A stretch of DNA of 64,000 nucleotides, taken from contig NZ_NMUN01000008.1 in assembly GCF_002812725.1 (NCBI RefSeq), positions 1-64,000 of the forward strand, written 5' to 3'. The position numbers and the translations under genes were made by a program. The DNA comes from Microbacterium sp. BR1 (lineage in GTDB: Bacteria > Actinomycetota > Actinomycetes > Actinomycetales > Microbacteriaceae). The stretch's first letter is position 1. Each line of letters begins with the position of its first letter. Of the stretch, positions 51,024-62,524 are shown piece by piece. The notes beneath the pieces were generated by a model. It ran no database searches and was not told the DNA's origin. It saw nothing but the letters and a program-made list of their open reading frames with translations.

Positions 51024-51036
51024 GCGGCGGCGCGGC

Positions 51037-52017
51037 GTGAGTGCATCTGGTGGCGGAAAGGCGATCATCGCCGCGTTCCTCGCGAACCTCGGCATCGCCC
51101 TCGCGAAGTTCGTCGCGTGGTTCTTCTCGGGATCGGCGTCCATGCTCGCGGAGGGCATCCACTCCCTCGCCGATTCGGGCAATCAGATCCTGCTGCTGCT
51201 CGGCGGCCGGAAGGCTCGCAAGAAGGCCGATCAGGAGCATCCGTTCGGCTACGGACGCGAACGCTACGTCTACGCCTTCGTCGTGTCGATCATCCTGTTC
51301 TCGGTCGGCGGGCTGTTCTCGATCTACGAGGGCGTCGAGAAGCTGACGCACCCGCACGAGGTGACGAACGTCTGGATCCCGCTCGCGGTGCTGGTCGTCG
51401 CGATCGGGCTCGAATCGTTCTCGCTTCGCACCGCGGTGCGCGAGAGCAACCTCGTTCGAGCCAAGGGCGAGTCCTGGGTGGCGTTCATCCGGCACGCCAA
51501 GGCCCCCGAACTGCCCGTCGTGCTGCTCGAGGACGTCGCGGCGCTCATCGGCCTCGTGTTCGCACTCCTCGGTGTGGGCCTCACCGCCATCACGGGCAAT
51601 CCGCTGTTCGACGCGCTCGGCACCCTGATGATCGGCACGCTCCTGATCGTCGTCGCGATCACCCTCGGCATCGAGACCAAGAGTCTCCTGGTCAGCGAGG
51701 GCGCGAACGAGGGCGACCACTCGGCCATTCTGCGCGCGATCGAATCCGGCGCCTCGCCCGTCACCCTCATCCACATGAAGACGCTCTACCTCGGCCCCGA
51801 CGAACTGATGGTCGCCGCGAAGCTCGGCTTCCCCGCCGATCACACGCTCGATGAGGTTGCGGCCACGATCGACGAGATCGAAGAACGCATCCGCGCGGCC
51901 GTTCCCGCGGCGCGCGTGGTCTACCTCGAGCCGGACATCCTGCGTGTCTCGAAGAACGCGCCCAGCAGCGCGGCGGATGCCTCGGCCTCCACTCCCCCGA
52001 CGACCTCCGCGCGGTAG
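51037..52017 (+). CDS. Cation diffusion facilitator (CDF) transporter
   Basis: A 326-residue metal/proton antiporter. Residues 8-80 hold SMLAEGIHSLADSGNQILL (HxxxD site) and HPFGYGRERYVYAFV; TM5 contains VVLLEDVAALIGLVFALL; six membrane segments, then a cytoplasmic domain with IHMKTLYLGPDELMV. The final 32 residues (ending KNAPSSAADASASTPPTTSAR) are low-complexity and lie over the antisense tadA 3' end, 97 bases of overlap. Metal specificity (zinc, cobalt, iron, manganese) cannot be read. Confidence 0.92.
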   Translation: MSASGGGKAIIAAFLANLGIALAKFVAWFFSGSASMLAEGIHSLADSGNQILLLLGGRKARKKADQEHPFGYGRERYVYAFVVSIILFSVGGLFSIYEGVEKLTHPHEVTNVWIPLAVLVVAIGLESFSLRTAVRESNLVRAKGESWVAFIRHAKAPELPVVLLEDVAALIGLVFALLGVGLTAITGNPLFDALGTLMIGTLLIVVAITLGIETKSLLVSEGANEGDHSAILRAIESGASPVTLIHMKTLYLGPDELMVAAKLGFPADHTLDEVAATIDEIEERIRAAVPAARVVYLEPDILRVSKNAPSSAADASASTPPTTSAR

Positions 52018-52427
52018 GGCAACCGCCGATCGCGGACGACGTCGTAGACAGACCCCGCGGCTCCCGCCTTGTCGTCCCAGGAACCGAAGACGAGACGCGA
52101 AATCCGGGCCTGCAGGAGCGCACCCGCGCACATCACGCACGGCTCCAGGGTGACGACGAGCGTGTGACCCTCGAGGTTCCACGATCCGGCGATCTCGGCC
52201 GCGCGCCGGAGCGCCAGCACCTCGGCGTGGGCGGTCGGATCCCCGGTCAGCGCGCGTTCATTCCGGCCCTCGGCGACGATCGCTCCCGAGGCATCCGTCA
52301 CGACGGCCCCGACGGGGACATCACCCGCGGCGCCCGCCTCGCCGGCGAGTGCGAGTGCGCGCGCCATCGCCGCGCGGTCGGCGGCGGAGACATCGGTCGG
52401 CGAGATGCCCCGGGATTCGACGGTCAC
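51921..52427 (-). CDS. tadA: tRNA-specific adenosine deaminase
   Basis: Converts adenosine-34 of tRNA-Arg(ACG) to inosine. The 168-residue protein has the zinc motifs PTAHAEVLALRRAA (HAE) and TLEPCVMCAGALLQARI (PCxxC), with GDVPVGAVVTD before them and the RLVFGSWDDKAGAAGS substrate loop. The C-terminal helix ALLGAFFETRRM is typical, so the 97-base overlap with the CDF gene is real on this strand. A -10-like TATGCT lies six bases before the GTG. Confidence 0.94.
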   Translation of the reverse strand: MTVESRGISPTDVSAADRAAMARALALAGEAGAAGDVPVGAVVTDASGAIVAEGRNERALTGDPTAHAEVLALRRAAEIAGSWNLEGHTLVVTLEPCVMCAGALLQARISRLVFGSWDDKAGAAGSVYDVVRDRRLPYRAEVVGGVEAEASAALLGAFFETRRMSGSR

Positions 52428-52433
52428 GCCCCG

Positions 52434-52453
52434 AGCATACGACTCGGTAGCCT
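52434..52453. promoter_or_regulatory. Divergent leaderless promoters of tadA (-) and upp (+)
   Basis: Minus-strand TATGCT (52439-52434) is six bases before tadA GTG 52427. Plus-strand TAGCCT (52448-52453) is six bases before upp ATG 52460. Confidence 0.5.
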
Positions 52454-52459
52454 GTGCTT

Positions 52460-53089
<630 letters not shown>

Positions 53090-53092
<3 letters not shown>

Positions 53093-53119
53093 TCCTTCGC
53101 GACCTACTCCTTCGCGACC
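53090..53119. repeat. 15-bp tandem duplication at the upp/lipoprotein convergence
   Basis: TAGTCCTTCGCGACC (53090-53104) and TACTCCTTCGCGACC (53105-53119) differ by one base. The second copy encodes the lipoprotein C-terminus (VAKE plus stop), and the first starts with the upp stop codon. Confidence 0.7.
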
Positions 53120-53481
53120 ACAGTCACGGTGAATTCGACGGGCTGGATACCACCCTGCTCGTTGGTCAGCGTCACCTCGGTCTCGCCCACGGCCTCGGCC
53201 ATCAGGCCCGGGTTGAACGTCGCGCCGTCGCGCTCGCCACCCTTCGAGAAGCTCACGATCGACGAGTCGGCGATCTCGGCCGAGTAGCTGTCTTCGGCGA
53301 GGTCGCCCGTGGTGATGTCGAGGGCCTGCCCGACGCGAAGCTCGACGCTCGCACCCTGAAGCTCCTCAGCGGACATGATGACGGGGGCTATCACCTCGTT
53401 GTCGCCCGAGGACGAGCAGCCCGCGAGGGCGAACGTAGCGAAGACAGCGGCGGCGGCAAGAGCCAGGATGCGGGTTTTCAT
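53104..53481 (-). CDS. Small secreted lipoprotein
   Basis: A 125-residue lipoprotein with signal peptide MKTRILALAAAAVFATFALAG and lipobox LAGC (Cys22), then a Ser-rich linker and a single Ig-like or beta-sandwich domain (VELRVGQALDITTGDLAED, TLTNEQGGIQPVEFTVTVVA). The core resembles bacterial Ig-like repeats but no family is certain. ATG 53481; a -10-like CACACT lies six bases upstream. Surface-exposed role unknown. Confidence 0.8.
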   Translation of the reverse strand: MKTRILALAAAAVFATFALAGCSSSGDNEVIAPVIMSAEELQGASVELRVGQALDITTGDLAEDSYSAEIADSSIVSFSKGGERDGATFNPGLMAEAVGETEVTLTNEQGGIQPVEFTVTVVAKE

Positions 53482-53549
53482 GCGATCAGTGTGGCGGATC
53501 CGCGCCCTCCGGCGCAGCAGGCTTGCGTTTCGGCGTGGCGGGCCCGCGC

Positions 53550-53555
53550 TAGCGT
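53550..53555 (+). promoter_or_regulatory. Leaderless-type -10 box for gntK
   Basis: TAGCGT, seven bases (all but one G), then ATG 53563. The G-run could also act as a weak ribosome binding site. Confidence 0.4.
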
Positions 53556-53562
53556 TGGGGGG

Positions 53563-54075
53563 ATGAACCACCGCATCGTCGTCATGGGGGTCTCGGCCGT
53601 CGGCAAGTCGACCGTGGGCGCGGCCCTCGCTGAGCGCCTGGGGATCCCGTTCCTCGATGCCGATGATCTGCACGATGCCGCCGCGGTCGCGTCGATGTCG
53701 GCGGGCATCGCGCTGACGGACGCCGACCGGATGCCGTGGCTCGGCCGCGTCGGCGACGCCCTGGCCTCGCAGCCCGGCGGCGCCGTCATCGCCTGCTCCG
53801 CGCTGGCGCGGCGCTACCGCGATGCCATCCGGGCCGCCGCGCCCGACGCCGTCTTCGTTCATCTCGACGCGCCCGCGGACGTGCTCGCCATCCGCGCGGG
53901 CGCTCGCGAGGGCCACTTCATGCCGACCTCGCTGCTCGCCTCTCAGCTGGCGACGCTCGAGCCCCTCGCGGCCACCGAGGCCGGGTTCGCGGTCGATGCG
54001 AGTCTGCCCGTCGACGATCTCGTCACGGCCGCGGCACAGCGACTGGATCCGACACCAGCCGAGCGAAACCGCTGA
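53563..54075 (+). CDS. gntK: Gluconokinase
   Basis: Phosphorylates gluconate to 6-phosphogluconate. The 170-residue protein has the P-loop VMGVSAVGKSTVG (residues 7-19), the family FLDADDLHDAAAVASMSAGI (usually DGDxLHP.NI.KM), LTDADRMPWL, CSALARRYRD and EGHFMPTSLLASQLATLE. The replaced His-Pro in the second motif is unusual, but the rest is intact. It converges on the TM0106 nuclease gene with a 53-base overlap of coding ends. Confidence 0.9.
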   Translation: MNHRIVVMGVSAVGKSTVGAALAERLGIPFLDADDLHDAAAVASMSAGIALTDADRMPWLGRVGDALASQPGGAVIACSALARRYRDAIRAAAPDAVFVHLDAPADVLAIRAGAREGHFMPTSLLASQLATLEPLAATEAGFAVDASLPVDDLVTAAAQRLDPTPAERNR

Positions 54076-57000
54076 GCCGCGCCACCCCTTCGGGGGTATG
54101 GGGCAGATCGTCGAGCAAACCCGGCGAGTAGACGAGGAAAGCCGCGACCTCGGCGCGCGAGATCGCGACGTTCAGACGGTTGGCGAGCAGCAGGAACTCG
54201 AGCCCCCGGGGCGCGTCGCGCCCGGACGAGGCGGCGAGCGACACGATCGACACCGCGGCCTCTTGCCCCTGGAACTTGTCGACCGTTCCGACACGCACGG
54301 GCGGGAGCTGCGCCGCCGCGAGGGCCGCGAGGACGGTCGCCGCCTGCGCGTTGTAGGGCGTGACGATGATGATGTCGTCGGCCGTGAGCGGTCGTGGAGG
54401 CGCGACCCGCGCCTCCCCTCCGTCGCGGTTCAGGTCCGTCCACGTCGATCCGATCAGCCCGCTCACCAGCTCGACGACCGAGGCCGCCTCTTCGACCGAC
54501 GCCGTCGCGTTGCCGTGATGGGGGATCGGAACGCAGTGCAACCCCGGCTCGACGCCATCGATCGAGCGCAGGGCGGCGGAAGGGTGGGAGGCGAGACGCC
54601 CGGCGTACGACAGGTTCGACACGGGCAGGGCGACGCGCGGATGCATGCGGCGACTCTCGGGCAGGAAGTACCCGAGAGCATCGGGCAACACCGCCGAGCC
54701 GTCCATGATCCAGCCGAGCGCCGACGTGTCGACGGGTTCCGGATGCGTTCCCTGGCTCACCTGCGGGAGCTGCTGCGGGTCGCCCAGCAGGAGCAGTCGC
54801 TGCGCGGCGACCGACACCGCGATCGTCGAGGCGAGCGAGAACTGCCCGGCCTCGTCGATCACGAGCAGGTCGAGCGATCCGCGCGGGAAACGACCGTCGT
54901 GGCTGAAGTCCCAGGCGGTCCCGCCGACCACGAACCCCGACACGGCGTGCTCGTGCGCAAATGCCGCGACGCCGTTCTTGGGCAGCGGCGTGAACCGCAC
55001 CTCGGCGGTGTCGTCCTTGGGCGCCTTGCCGACCCGCGCGGCCGGCACCCCGGCGTCGATCACCCGATCGAGCATGTGCTCGACGACCGCGTGCGACTGG
55101 GCCACGACGCCGATCTTCCAGCTGTGTTCGCGCACCAGACGCTCGATCACGTGTGATCCGACATACGTCTTGCCCGTTCCCGGGGGGCCCTGCACCGCGA
55201 GGTAGCTGCGGTCGAGGTCGCGGAGCGTCGCGACGATCGCCGGAACGGGATCGGCCGCGTCGGCTGGTTCCGGCCGACCCGCGCTCAGCCGCGGCGGACG
55301 ACGCCGCAGCAGGTCGGTCGCCGGATCGGCGGGGAAAGCGGGGCTCGCCGCGATCACGCTGTCGGCCCACTCGTCGATCGCCACCTGCTGCGACAGGGCG
55401 CGCGGCGGCGCGGCGGGGGTGATCGCGATCGGCAGTTCGCCCCAGGTGAACCCGCCCCGGGCGCGTTCTTCCACGAGCGCACCGTCCTCGAGTTCTTCGA
55501 GGACGCGACCGCGGTGATCGGCATGCAGCCACCGCGGCGACGCCTCGAAGACGAAAGGCGCCGGGAGTTCGTACAGCAGGAACGGTTCGCTCCCCACCGA
55601 CAGCCGTGTGCCCGGCGCGAGTTCTCCGCGCAGGCGCAGGATGCGTCGATCCACCCGTTGCCCCTCGGCCCGGTGCCAGTCCTCCACGACCTCGCAGCGC
55701 GAAGCGTCCAGCACCGCGACATCGCGGCTCTGCTCCCACACCGACACGGGCTCACGCAACCGCAGGAAGTGGGTCGCCCAGAAGCTCTTCGCCTCGCGCG
55801 GGTAATAGTCGATCGCGGCCGCGCCGAGGCGCAGGGCCCGGGCATCTGGATCTGTGGATTCCGCATCAGCCCCCTCGGCGAGCGCGGTCAGCGCGACGGC
55901 ACGCGGCGACGGCTCGTACCCGGCGCCATCGGGCTCGGGGTCGGCGGCCGAGACGATGCCCACCTCGTCCGCGCGGTCGCGTAACCAGTTGCGCAGACGC
56001 CGCGTCGAGACGCAGTCGTAACGGTTGTAGTCGGCGATGTCGTCGAGGATCGCTTCGGCGCCCGCGTCGTCGCCGGCGTCCTGGAGCATCCGCGCCTCGA
56101 CGTACCGGACGATCGACTCGTCGCCGCGCTGGACATCGCTCTGCCGCGTCTCGTCGCCCATGTAGAGCGGCTCGAGCTTCTTGATGGAGTACGAACGCGA
56201 CCCGACCCGAAGGGCACGCCGAACGATCGGGTACAGATCGACGAAGACACCGTCGCGTAGCAGCCGATCGACCTGCGCCTCGCCCGTGCCGTGCCGTGCG
56301 GCCATCGCCAGCAGATGCGTCGGCTCGTACGGGGCGTAGTGGTAGATGTGCATGCCGGGATGTGCCAGGCGGTGCAGGTCGACGAAGTCGAGGAAGCGTG
56401 AGAGGGCGACACGCTCCTCGTCGAACGAGTGCGCCCAGAGGCGTGAGAAGTTCTCGCGTTCGTCGACCCAGCCGAACAGGTAGTCGATGCCCCACTCCGT
56501 GCCCACACCCTCGGTGTAGAGCGGATCGCCCTCGAAGTCGAAGAACAGGTCGCCGGGATCCGCGGGCGGCAGCGCGGCCAGGGCCGCGGGCTCGACCACG
56601 CGGTACACCGGCACGGGAGTCATGTCATCGGGGGCGTCCGCCAGGGCGATCTCGGACGCACGCTGCAACTGCGCCTGCGTGCGGAGCAGGCCGAAGACGT
56701 CCGCGTTCATCTTCGCGGGCGGCGCCTGCGCGACCGAGAGTTCGTCCAGGGTGCGGATGCCGGCGTCGCGGAGTTTCGTGCGCTGCAGCGGCCGCATGCC
56801 CGCCACCAGCAGCAGGTCGCGGGATGCCTCGACCTCGATCTGGCACGTGGCACATCGACCGCAGGCGAAATACCGGTCGTCACCCCAGGCGGCGGGCGCA
56901 TCGGCGGGACCCCGCTCGAGGTGACGGCTCTCGATCAGTTCGACCAGGCGCGCGTAGCGCAGGTGATAGACGGGCAGGATGTCGTCCACGAGATGCGAGC

Positions 57001-57538
57001 TCGTCGTGCCATCGCCGAGCAACAGCTCGACGCGATCCGACCGCGGCACGCCGAGTTCATCGAGCCGCTGTACGTATGCCGCGAGCTGCATGAGCGCGGT
57101 GACGCGAGCACGACGTGCGAGCTTGGTGTCTTGAACCAGCCAGCGCCCGCTCTCGTCCCGAATCAGGAAGTCGGCGAAGCCGACGAAGTCGGCGGTGGCG
57201 AACGCCGCCTGATAGATGATGCGCACGGAGGGGTCCGCGAGCGCCGCGTTCGTGAGGCGGACGGCTTCTGCCAGGGCCGGAGCATCGACCGACGACACCT
57301 GAGCGATGGTGGCCACGCCATCCGGATCCTCCTCCCGATACCGCTCGAGCACGCGCCGCTCGTGTCGATCGCCGAGTCGTGCCGCGCGCTCCAGTGTGAG
57401 ATCTTCGGGTTCGACGACCTGCTCGATGCGGCCCAGCCGCGCATCGATCGCACGGACCCACGCGAACTCGCATTCCGACGCGGCTTTGAGGTCGCTCGCG
57501 CTCGTCACCAGTCGGCCTTCGTTCTCGATGTATCGCAC
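54023..57538 (-). CDS. TM0106-family RecB-like nuclease fused to SF1 helicase
   Basis: A 1171-residue multidomain protein. Residues about 10-230: RecB-like PD-(D/E)xK nuclease with GFADFLIRDESG and VQDTKLARRA (near 134), and cysteines in CGRCATC (about 223) that may bind an Fe-S cluster. Residues about 325-510: RNase H-like/YprB domain (LFFDFEGDPLY, YAPYEPTHLLAM, YNRYDCVSTRRL). Residues about 780-1150: SF1 helicase with GPPGTGKT (about 785), VIDEAGQ (about 892), LLGDPQQLPQ, TVDKFQGQEA (about 1083) and LNVAISRAE. This is the known TM0106 family, conserved in many actinobacteria; role in DNA repair or defence is unsettled. The GTG has GGAGGGG upstream. Confidence 0.92.
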   Translation of the reverse strand: MRYIENEGRLVTSASDLKAASECEFAWVRAIDARLGRIEQVVEPEDLTLERAARLGDRHERRVLERYREEDPDGVATIAQVSSVDAPALAEAVRLTNAALADPSVRIIYQAAFATADFVGFADFLIRDESGRWLVQDTKLARRARVTALMQLAAYVQRLDELGVPRSDRVELLLGDGTTSSHLVDDILPVYHLRYARLVELIESRHLERGPADAPAAWGDDRYFACGRCATCQIEVEASRDLLLVAGMRPLQRTKLRDAGIRTLDELSVAQAPPAKMNADVFGLLRTQAQLQRASEIALADAPDDMTPVPVYRVVEPAALAALPPADPGDLFFDFEGDPLYTEGVGTEWGIDYLFGWVDERENFSRLWAHSFDEERVALSRFLDFVDLHRLAHPGMHIYHYAPYEPTHLLAMAARHGTGEAQVDRLLRDGVFVDLYPIVRRALRVGSRSYSIKKLEPLYMGDETRQSDVQRGDESIVRYVEARMLQDAGDDAGAEAILDDIADYNRYDCVSTRRLRNWLRDRADEVGIVSAADPEPDGAGYEPSPRAVALTALAEGADAESTDPDARALRLGAAAIDYYPREAKSFWATHFLRLREPVSVWEQSRDVAVLDASRCEVVEDWHRAEGQRVDRRILRLRGELAPGTRLSVGSEPFLLYELPAPFVFEASPRWLHADHRGRVLEELEDGALVEERARGGFTWGELPIAITPAAPPRALSQQVAIDEWADSVIAASPAFPADPATDLLRRRPPRLSAGRPEPADAADPVPAIVATLRDLDRSYLAVQGPPGTGKTYVGSHVIERLVREHSWKIGVVAQSHAVVEHMLDRVIDAGVPAARVGKAPKDDTAEVRFTPLPKNGVAAFAHEHAVSGFVVGGTAWDFSHDGRFPRGSLDLLVIDEAGQFSLASTIAVSVAAQRLLLLGDPQQLPQVSQGTHPEPVDTSALGWIMDGSAVLPDALGYFLPESRRMHPRVALPVSNLSYAGRLASHPSAALRSIDGVEPGLHCVPIPHHGNATASVEEAASVVELVSGLIGSTWTDLNRDGGEARVAPPRPLTADDIIIVTPYNAQAATVLAALAAAQLPPVRVGTVDKFQGQEAAVSIVSLAASSGRDAPRGLEFLLLANRLNVAISRAEVAAFLVYSPGLLDDLPHTPEGVARLSGFARLVSDPVAVPRP

Positions 57539-57589
57539 GGGGTCCCCTCCGTCTGCGACCCTACCCGCGGCCTCGGACAGCCGATCGGA

Positions 57590-59068
57590 CTACGTGGACT
57601 TCTTCGTGCGTGCCGTCAGGTCGACCAGCGAGACGACGAATGCGAGAGAGATGCCGACACCGACCGTGACCATCCCGACCGCGTACGCGTCGTGATAGAC
57701 GACGATCGTGGGGACGGAATCACCTTCGCTGTAGATCGTCGCGTAGAAGAAGGCGAGCGCGATGGCGGTGCCGATGGATGTTCCGATGCGCTGCCCGAGC
57801 TGACTCACCGACCCCGCGAGGCCGCCGCGTTTGGGCGGGATGTCGGCGAGCGCGAGCGTCTGGTTGGGCGAGACGACGAGCCCGCCACCCGCTCCGGCGG
57901 CGACCATGATCGCCGCCATGACCCAGATCACGGCGCCCGACGGCACGAAGAGGGCCGCCAGAACGAGCCCGGCCGTGCCTGCCAGCAGGATCGCGAGCCC
58001 CCACACCACGAGCGGTCGACCGATCCGGTTGACCCACAGACCGCCGAACCACGAGGTCAGGGCGCTCGCGAGGGCGAATCCGATCGTGACCATGCCCGCG
58101 AAGACCGGCTCGAGGCCGACCCCTCCCTGCAGATACAGCGTGGTCAGCAAGAACAGCGCGGGAAGCGCGGCGAAGTAGGCCGACGCCAAGATCGTGCCAT
58201 TGCGGTACGACGAGACCCGGAACAGCCCGAGCGGGACGAGGGGCTGGTGCCCCCGCGCCTGGTATGTCCGCTCCCAGACGATGAAAGTGCCGATGAAGAG
58301 CACGGATGGAACGAGCAGCCACCACCGGTTCGGGTCGTCCGTCGGTGAGCCGGTCGTGAAGAGGAAGGGCCAGAGCAGCGAGACGACCGCGAGCCCGAAC
58401 AGCAGGATGCCGACCGGGTCGAGCGAGAGCTTGCGCCTCGACTTCGTCCGCGTGGCCGGCAGCAGCCAGATCGCCGCGGCGATCGCGATCAGCGCCAGGG
58501 GAACGTTCATCCAGAAGATGCCGCGCCATCCGTCGGTCGGACCACCGATCGCGATGGCGAGCCCACCGAGCGTCGGCCCGAAGGCGGTCGCAATCCCGAT
58601 GCTCGCGCCGAACAGACCGAACGCCTTGCCGCGCTCCGCCCCGCGGAACAACTGCTGGATCAGGCCCAGCACCTGGGGCATCTGGATGCCGGCGGCAACG
58701 CCCTGGATCAACCGGGCGACGAGCAGGACGGTGACGTCCTGCGCCAGAGCGCAGACGAGGCTGGTCACCGTGAACAGTGAGAGGCCGACGATGAACAAGG
58801 CGCGACGCGAGCGCTGGTCGCCGAGTCGCCCCATCGGGACGAGCGCCAGACCGAACGCCAGCACGTAGCCCGACACGACGAGCTGCAGCTCGGTCGATCC
58901 GGCGCCGAACGCCTTCTCGATGGAGGGCAGGGCCACGTTGACCTTGCTGAGGTCGAGGATCGTGAGGGCGGCGACACCGACGCAGACCCAGTAGGCACGC
59001 CACCGATGCCGCTCGGTGAGGGCGATCTCACGCGTGCGCGGTGGCTCTTCCGGGGGTGCCGTACTCAT
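57590..59068 (-). CDS. MFS multidrug exporter, EmrB/QacA (DHA2) type
   Basis: A 492-residue transporter with 14 predicted membrane segments. First helix region: ALTILDLSKVNVALPSIEKAF, the DHA2 motif D1; motif A MGRLGDQRSRRALFIVGL; motif C-like GASIGIATAFGPTLGG. The first motif has LSKVNVALP where LDxTIVNVALP is usual. ATG 59068 follows a CTAG-centred leaderless -10 at seven bases. It lies 51 bases upstream of the nuclease gene start on the same strand. Substrate unknown. Confidence 0.92.
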   Translation of the reverse strand: MSTAPPEEPPRTREIALTERHRWRAYWVCVGVAALTILDLSKVNVALPSIEKAFGAGSTELQLVVSGYVLAFGLALVPMGRLGDQRSRRALFIVGLSLFTVTSLVCALAQDVTVLLVARLIQGVAAGIQMPQVLGLIQQLFRGAERGKAFGLFGASIGIATAFGPTLGGLAIAIGGPTDGWRGIFWMNVPLALIAIAAAIWLLPATRTKSRRKLSLDPVGILLFGLAVVSLLWPFLFTTGSPTDDPNRWWLLVPSVLFIGTFIVWERTYQARGHQPLVPLGLFRVSSYRNGTILASAYFAALPALFLLTTLYLQGGVGLEPVFAGMVTIGFALASALTSWFGGLWVNRIGRPLVVWGLAILLAGTAGLVLAALFVPSGAVIWVMAAIMVAAGAGGGLVVSPNQTLALADIPPKRGGLAGSVSQLGQRIGTSIGTAIALAFFYATIYSEGDSVPTIVVYHDAYAVGMVTVGVGISLAFVVSLVDLTARTKKST

Positions 59069-59075
59069 CCTGACC

Positions 59076-59093
59076 ACCCTAGGGTGCCAGACT
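59076..59093. promoter_or_regulatory. Divergent promoter region of the MFS gene (-) and nadE (+)
   Basis: ACCCTAGGGT (59076-59085) is a perfect palindrome; its minus-strand TAGGGT is seven bases before MFS ATG 59068. Plus-strand CAGACT (59088-59093) is six bases before nadE ATG 59100. Confidence 0.55.
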
Positions 59094-59099
59094 GGGGTG

Positions 59100-61178
<2,079 letters not shown>

Positions 61179-61185
61179 TGCGCAC

Positions 61186-61779
61186 TCAGGCCGCGGCGTC
61201 CGCGTCGGGCGTCCGGTCACGCAGACCCACGCGGTCGGGGATCTCGAACGCCAGGCCGGGCAACCACGTGACGGGCTCGGGCCACGGGCGCGAGGTCGGC
61301 AGCGCCGTAAGCAGCCGCCGGAACGCGGTGTCACCCGGTGTCGCCGGGGATGCCGCGGGAAGGACCCGACGCGGAGCCCGGAATCCGAGGGCGCCGCACC
61401 ACCAGTGCCGCCACGTGTCGTCGGCCGCGTCCGGATCGAGCACGATGTAGTAGTCGGGCATCAGCGCCGTGCCCTCCTCGAAGTGGGCGAGCGCCGCCTC
61501 GACCTCGACCTCGAGCGTGCCGAGCGTCGCGCGTTCCTCGTAGAGTTCGACCCACGCGGCCGCGACGTGTTCGAGGGGATCGGCGTCGTGCACGATCCAG
61601 GGTGTGCTGCACGCCGAGATTCGGCGAGCGGCGGTGGCGGGATCGGAATCCCGCAGCGAGAGGGTCTCGACTCCCGGGATGCCCTCGAGAGTCGAGATCG
61701 CGCTCGCCGATTCAGAACCGACGATTGCGACGATCGTTCCGGTGGCTCCCGCGAAAGGGGAGGTGTCTGAGTGCGCCAT
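61186..61779 (-). CDS. Conserved hypothetical protein (197 aa)
   Basis: A 197-residue soluble protein. Residues 10-60 look like a Rossmann-like start (GTIVAIVGSESASAIS, then LSLRDSD), residues 64-140 contain WIVHDADPLEHVAAAWVELY and a Trp-rich DDTWRHWWCGALGF, and the C-terminus is PEPVTWLPGLAFEIPDRVGL. I do not recognise a family; it is probably conserved in Microbacteriaceae. It converges with nadE (seven bases apart). TAGGCT lies five bases before the ATG. Confidence 0.7.
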   Translation of the reverse strand: MAHSDTSPFAGATGTIVAIVGSESASAISTLEGIPGVETLSLRDSDPATAARRISACSTPWIVHDADPLEHVAAAWVELYEERATLGTLEVEVEAALAHFEEGTALMPDYYIVLDPDAADDTWRHWWCGALGFRAPRRVLPAASPATPGDTAFRRLLTALPTSRPWPEPVTWLPGLAFEIPDRVGLRDRTPDADAAA

Positions 61780-61856
61780 GACTCAGCCTACGTCCGCTCG
61801 TGTTGCGGGCGGATGTCCCGCACCGGCCGATCACGTAACAGTGGATCGCGCCACCC

Positions 61857-62468
61857 TCAGTCGCCGGAGCGGGCGTTGTAGACGACGATGCCGCCGCTGT
61901 CGACGGCCGCGCGGTAGGCGCGGAAGACCGCGAGGGCCTCGTCGCGCAGCACGTCCTGCACGACCTCGATTCCGCGGGCCTCGAACTGCTCAGCCCAGTC
62001 CTCGACCATCGGCCCCTCGTCGAAGGTGCTGATCTCTTCGAGCTCGGGACCAGAACCAGCGACGACGAGGGTGCGCACACCCGACCACATGGTGGCGCCG
62101 TAGCACTGCACGCACGGACGCCAGTTGACGACCAGTTCGTGGGGCGACAGTCCCTCGGCCCCGAGGTCCCAGGATCCGACACGGGCCTGCGCCGTGCCGA
62201 GCGCGGTGACCTCGGCGTGTGCCGACGAGATGCCGCTGCCGAGGACGACGTTGACCCCGACGGACACGATGCGTCCCGTGTCGGTCTCGGCGACGAGCGC
62301 GGCGAACGGTCCGCCGTTCCCCTCCCGCCAGTTGCGATCGGCGAGACGGTGCACGAGCGCCATCCGTTCGGCACGGTCCGGGATGATATCCGGCACGCCG
62401 TGCAGTTCTTCGGCGATCCAGTCGGGAAGGTTCACCGAGTACCCGGTGGAGAAATAGGCCATATCCAT
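61857..62468 (-). CDS. Nucleoside/base deaminase, CDA superfamily
   Basis: A 203-residue zinc-dependent deaminase. Zinc ligands are in ISSAHAEVTALGTAQ (HAE) and NWRPCVQCYGATMW (PCxxC), with PFAALVAETDTGRIVSVGVN before. It resembles guanine deaminase/TadA-like enzymes acting on free bases or nucleosides, but has an unusual N-terminal 35 residues and an Arg before the Pro of the second motif (usually E or T). CAAGAT lies six bases before ATG 62468. Divergent from the nucleosidase gene, which suggests a shared salvage role. Confidence 0.85.
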   Translation of the reverse strand: MDMAYFSTGYSVNLPDWIAEELHGVPDIIPDRAERMALVHRLADRNWREGNGGPFAALVAETDTGRIVSVGVNVVLGSGISSAHAEVTALGTAQARVGSWDLGAEGLSPHELVVNWRPCVQCYGATMWSGVRTLVVAGSGPELEEISTFDEGPMVEDWAEQFEARGIEVVQDVLRDEALAVFRAYRAAVDSGGIVVYNARSGD

Positions 62469-62524
62469 GGCCTCATCTTGCCGGATGCGTGTGTCGCGCT
62501 CGTGACGGGACAGAATGGGTGACC

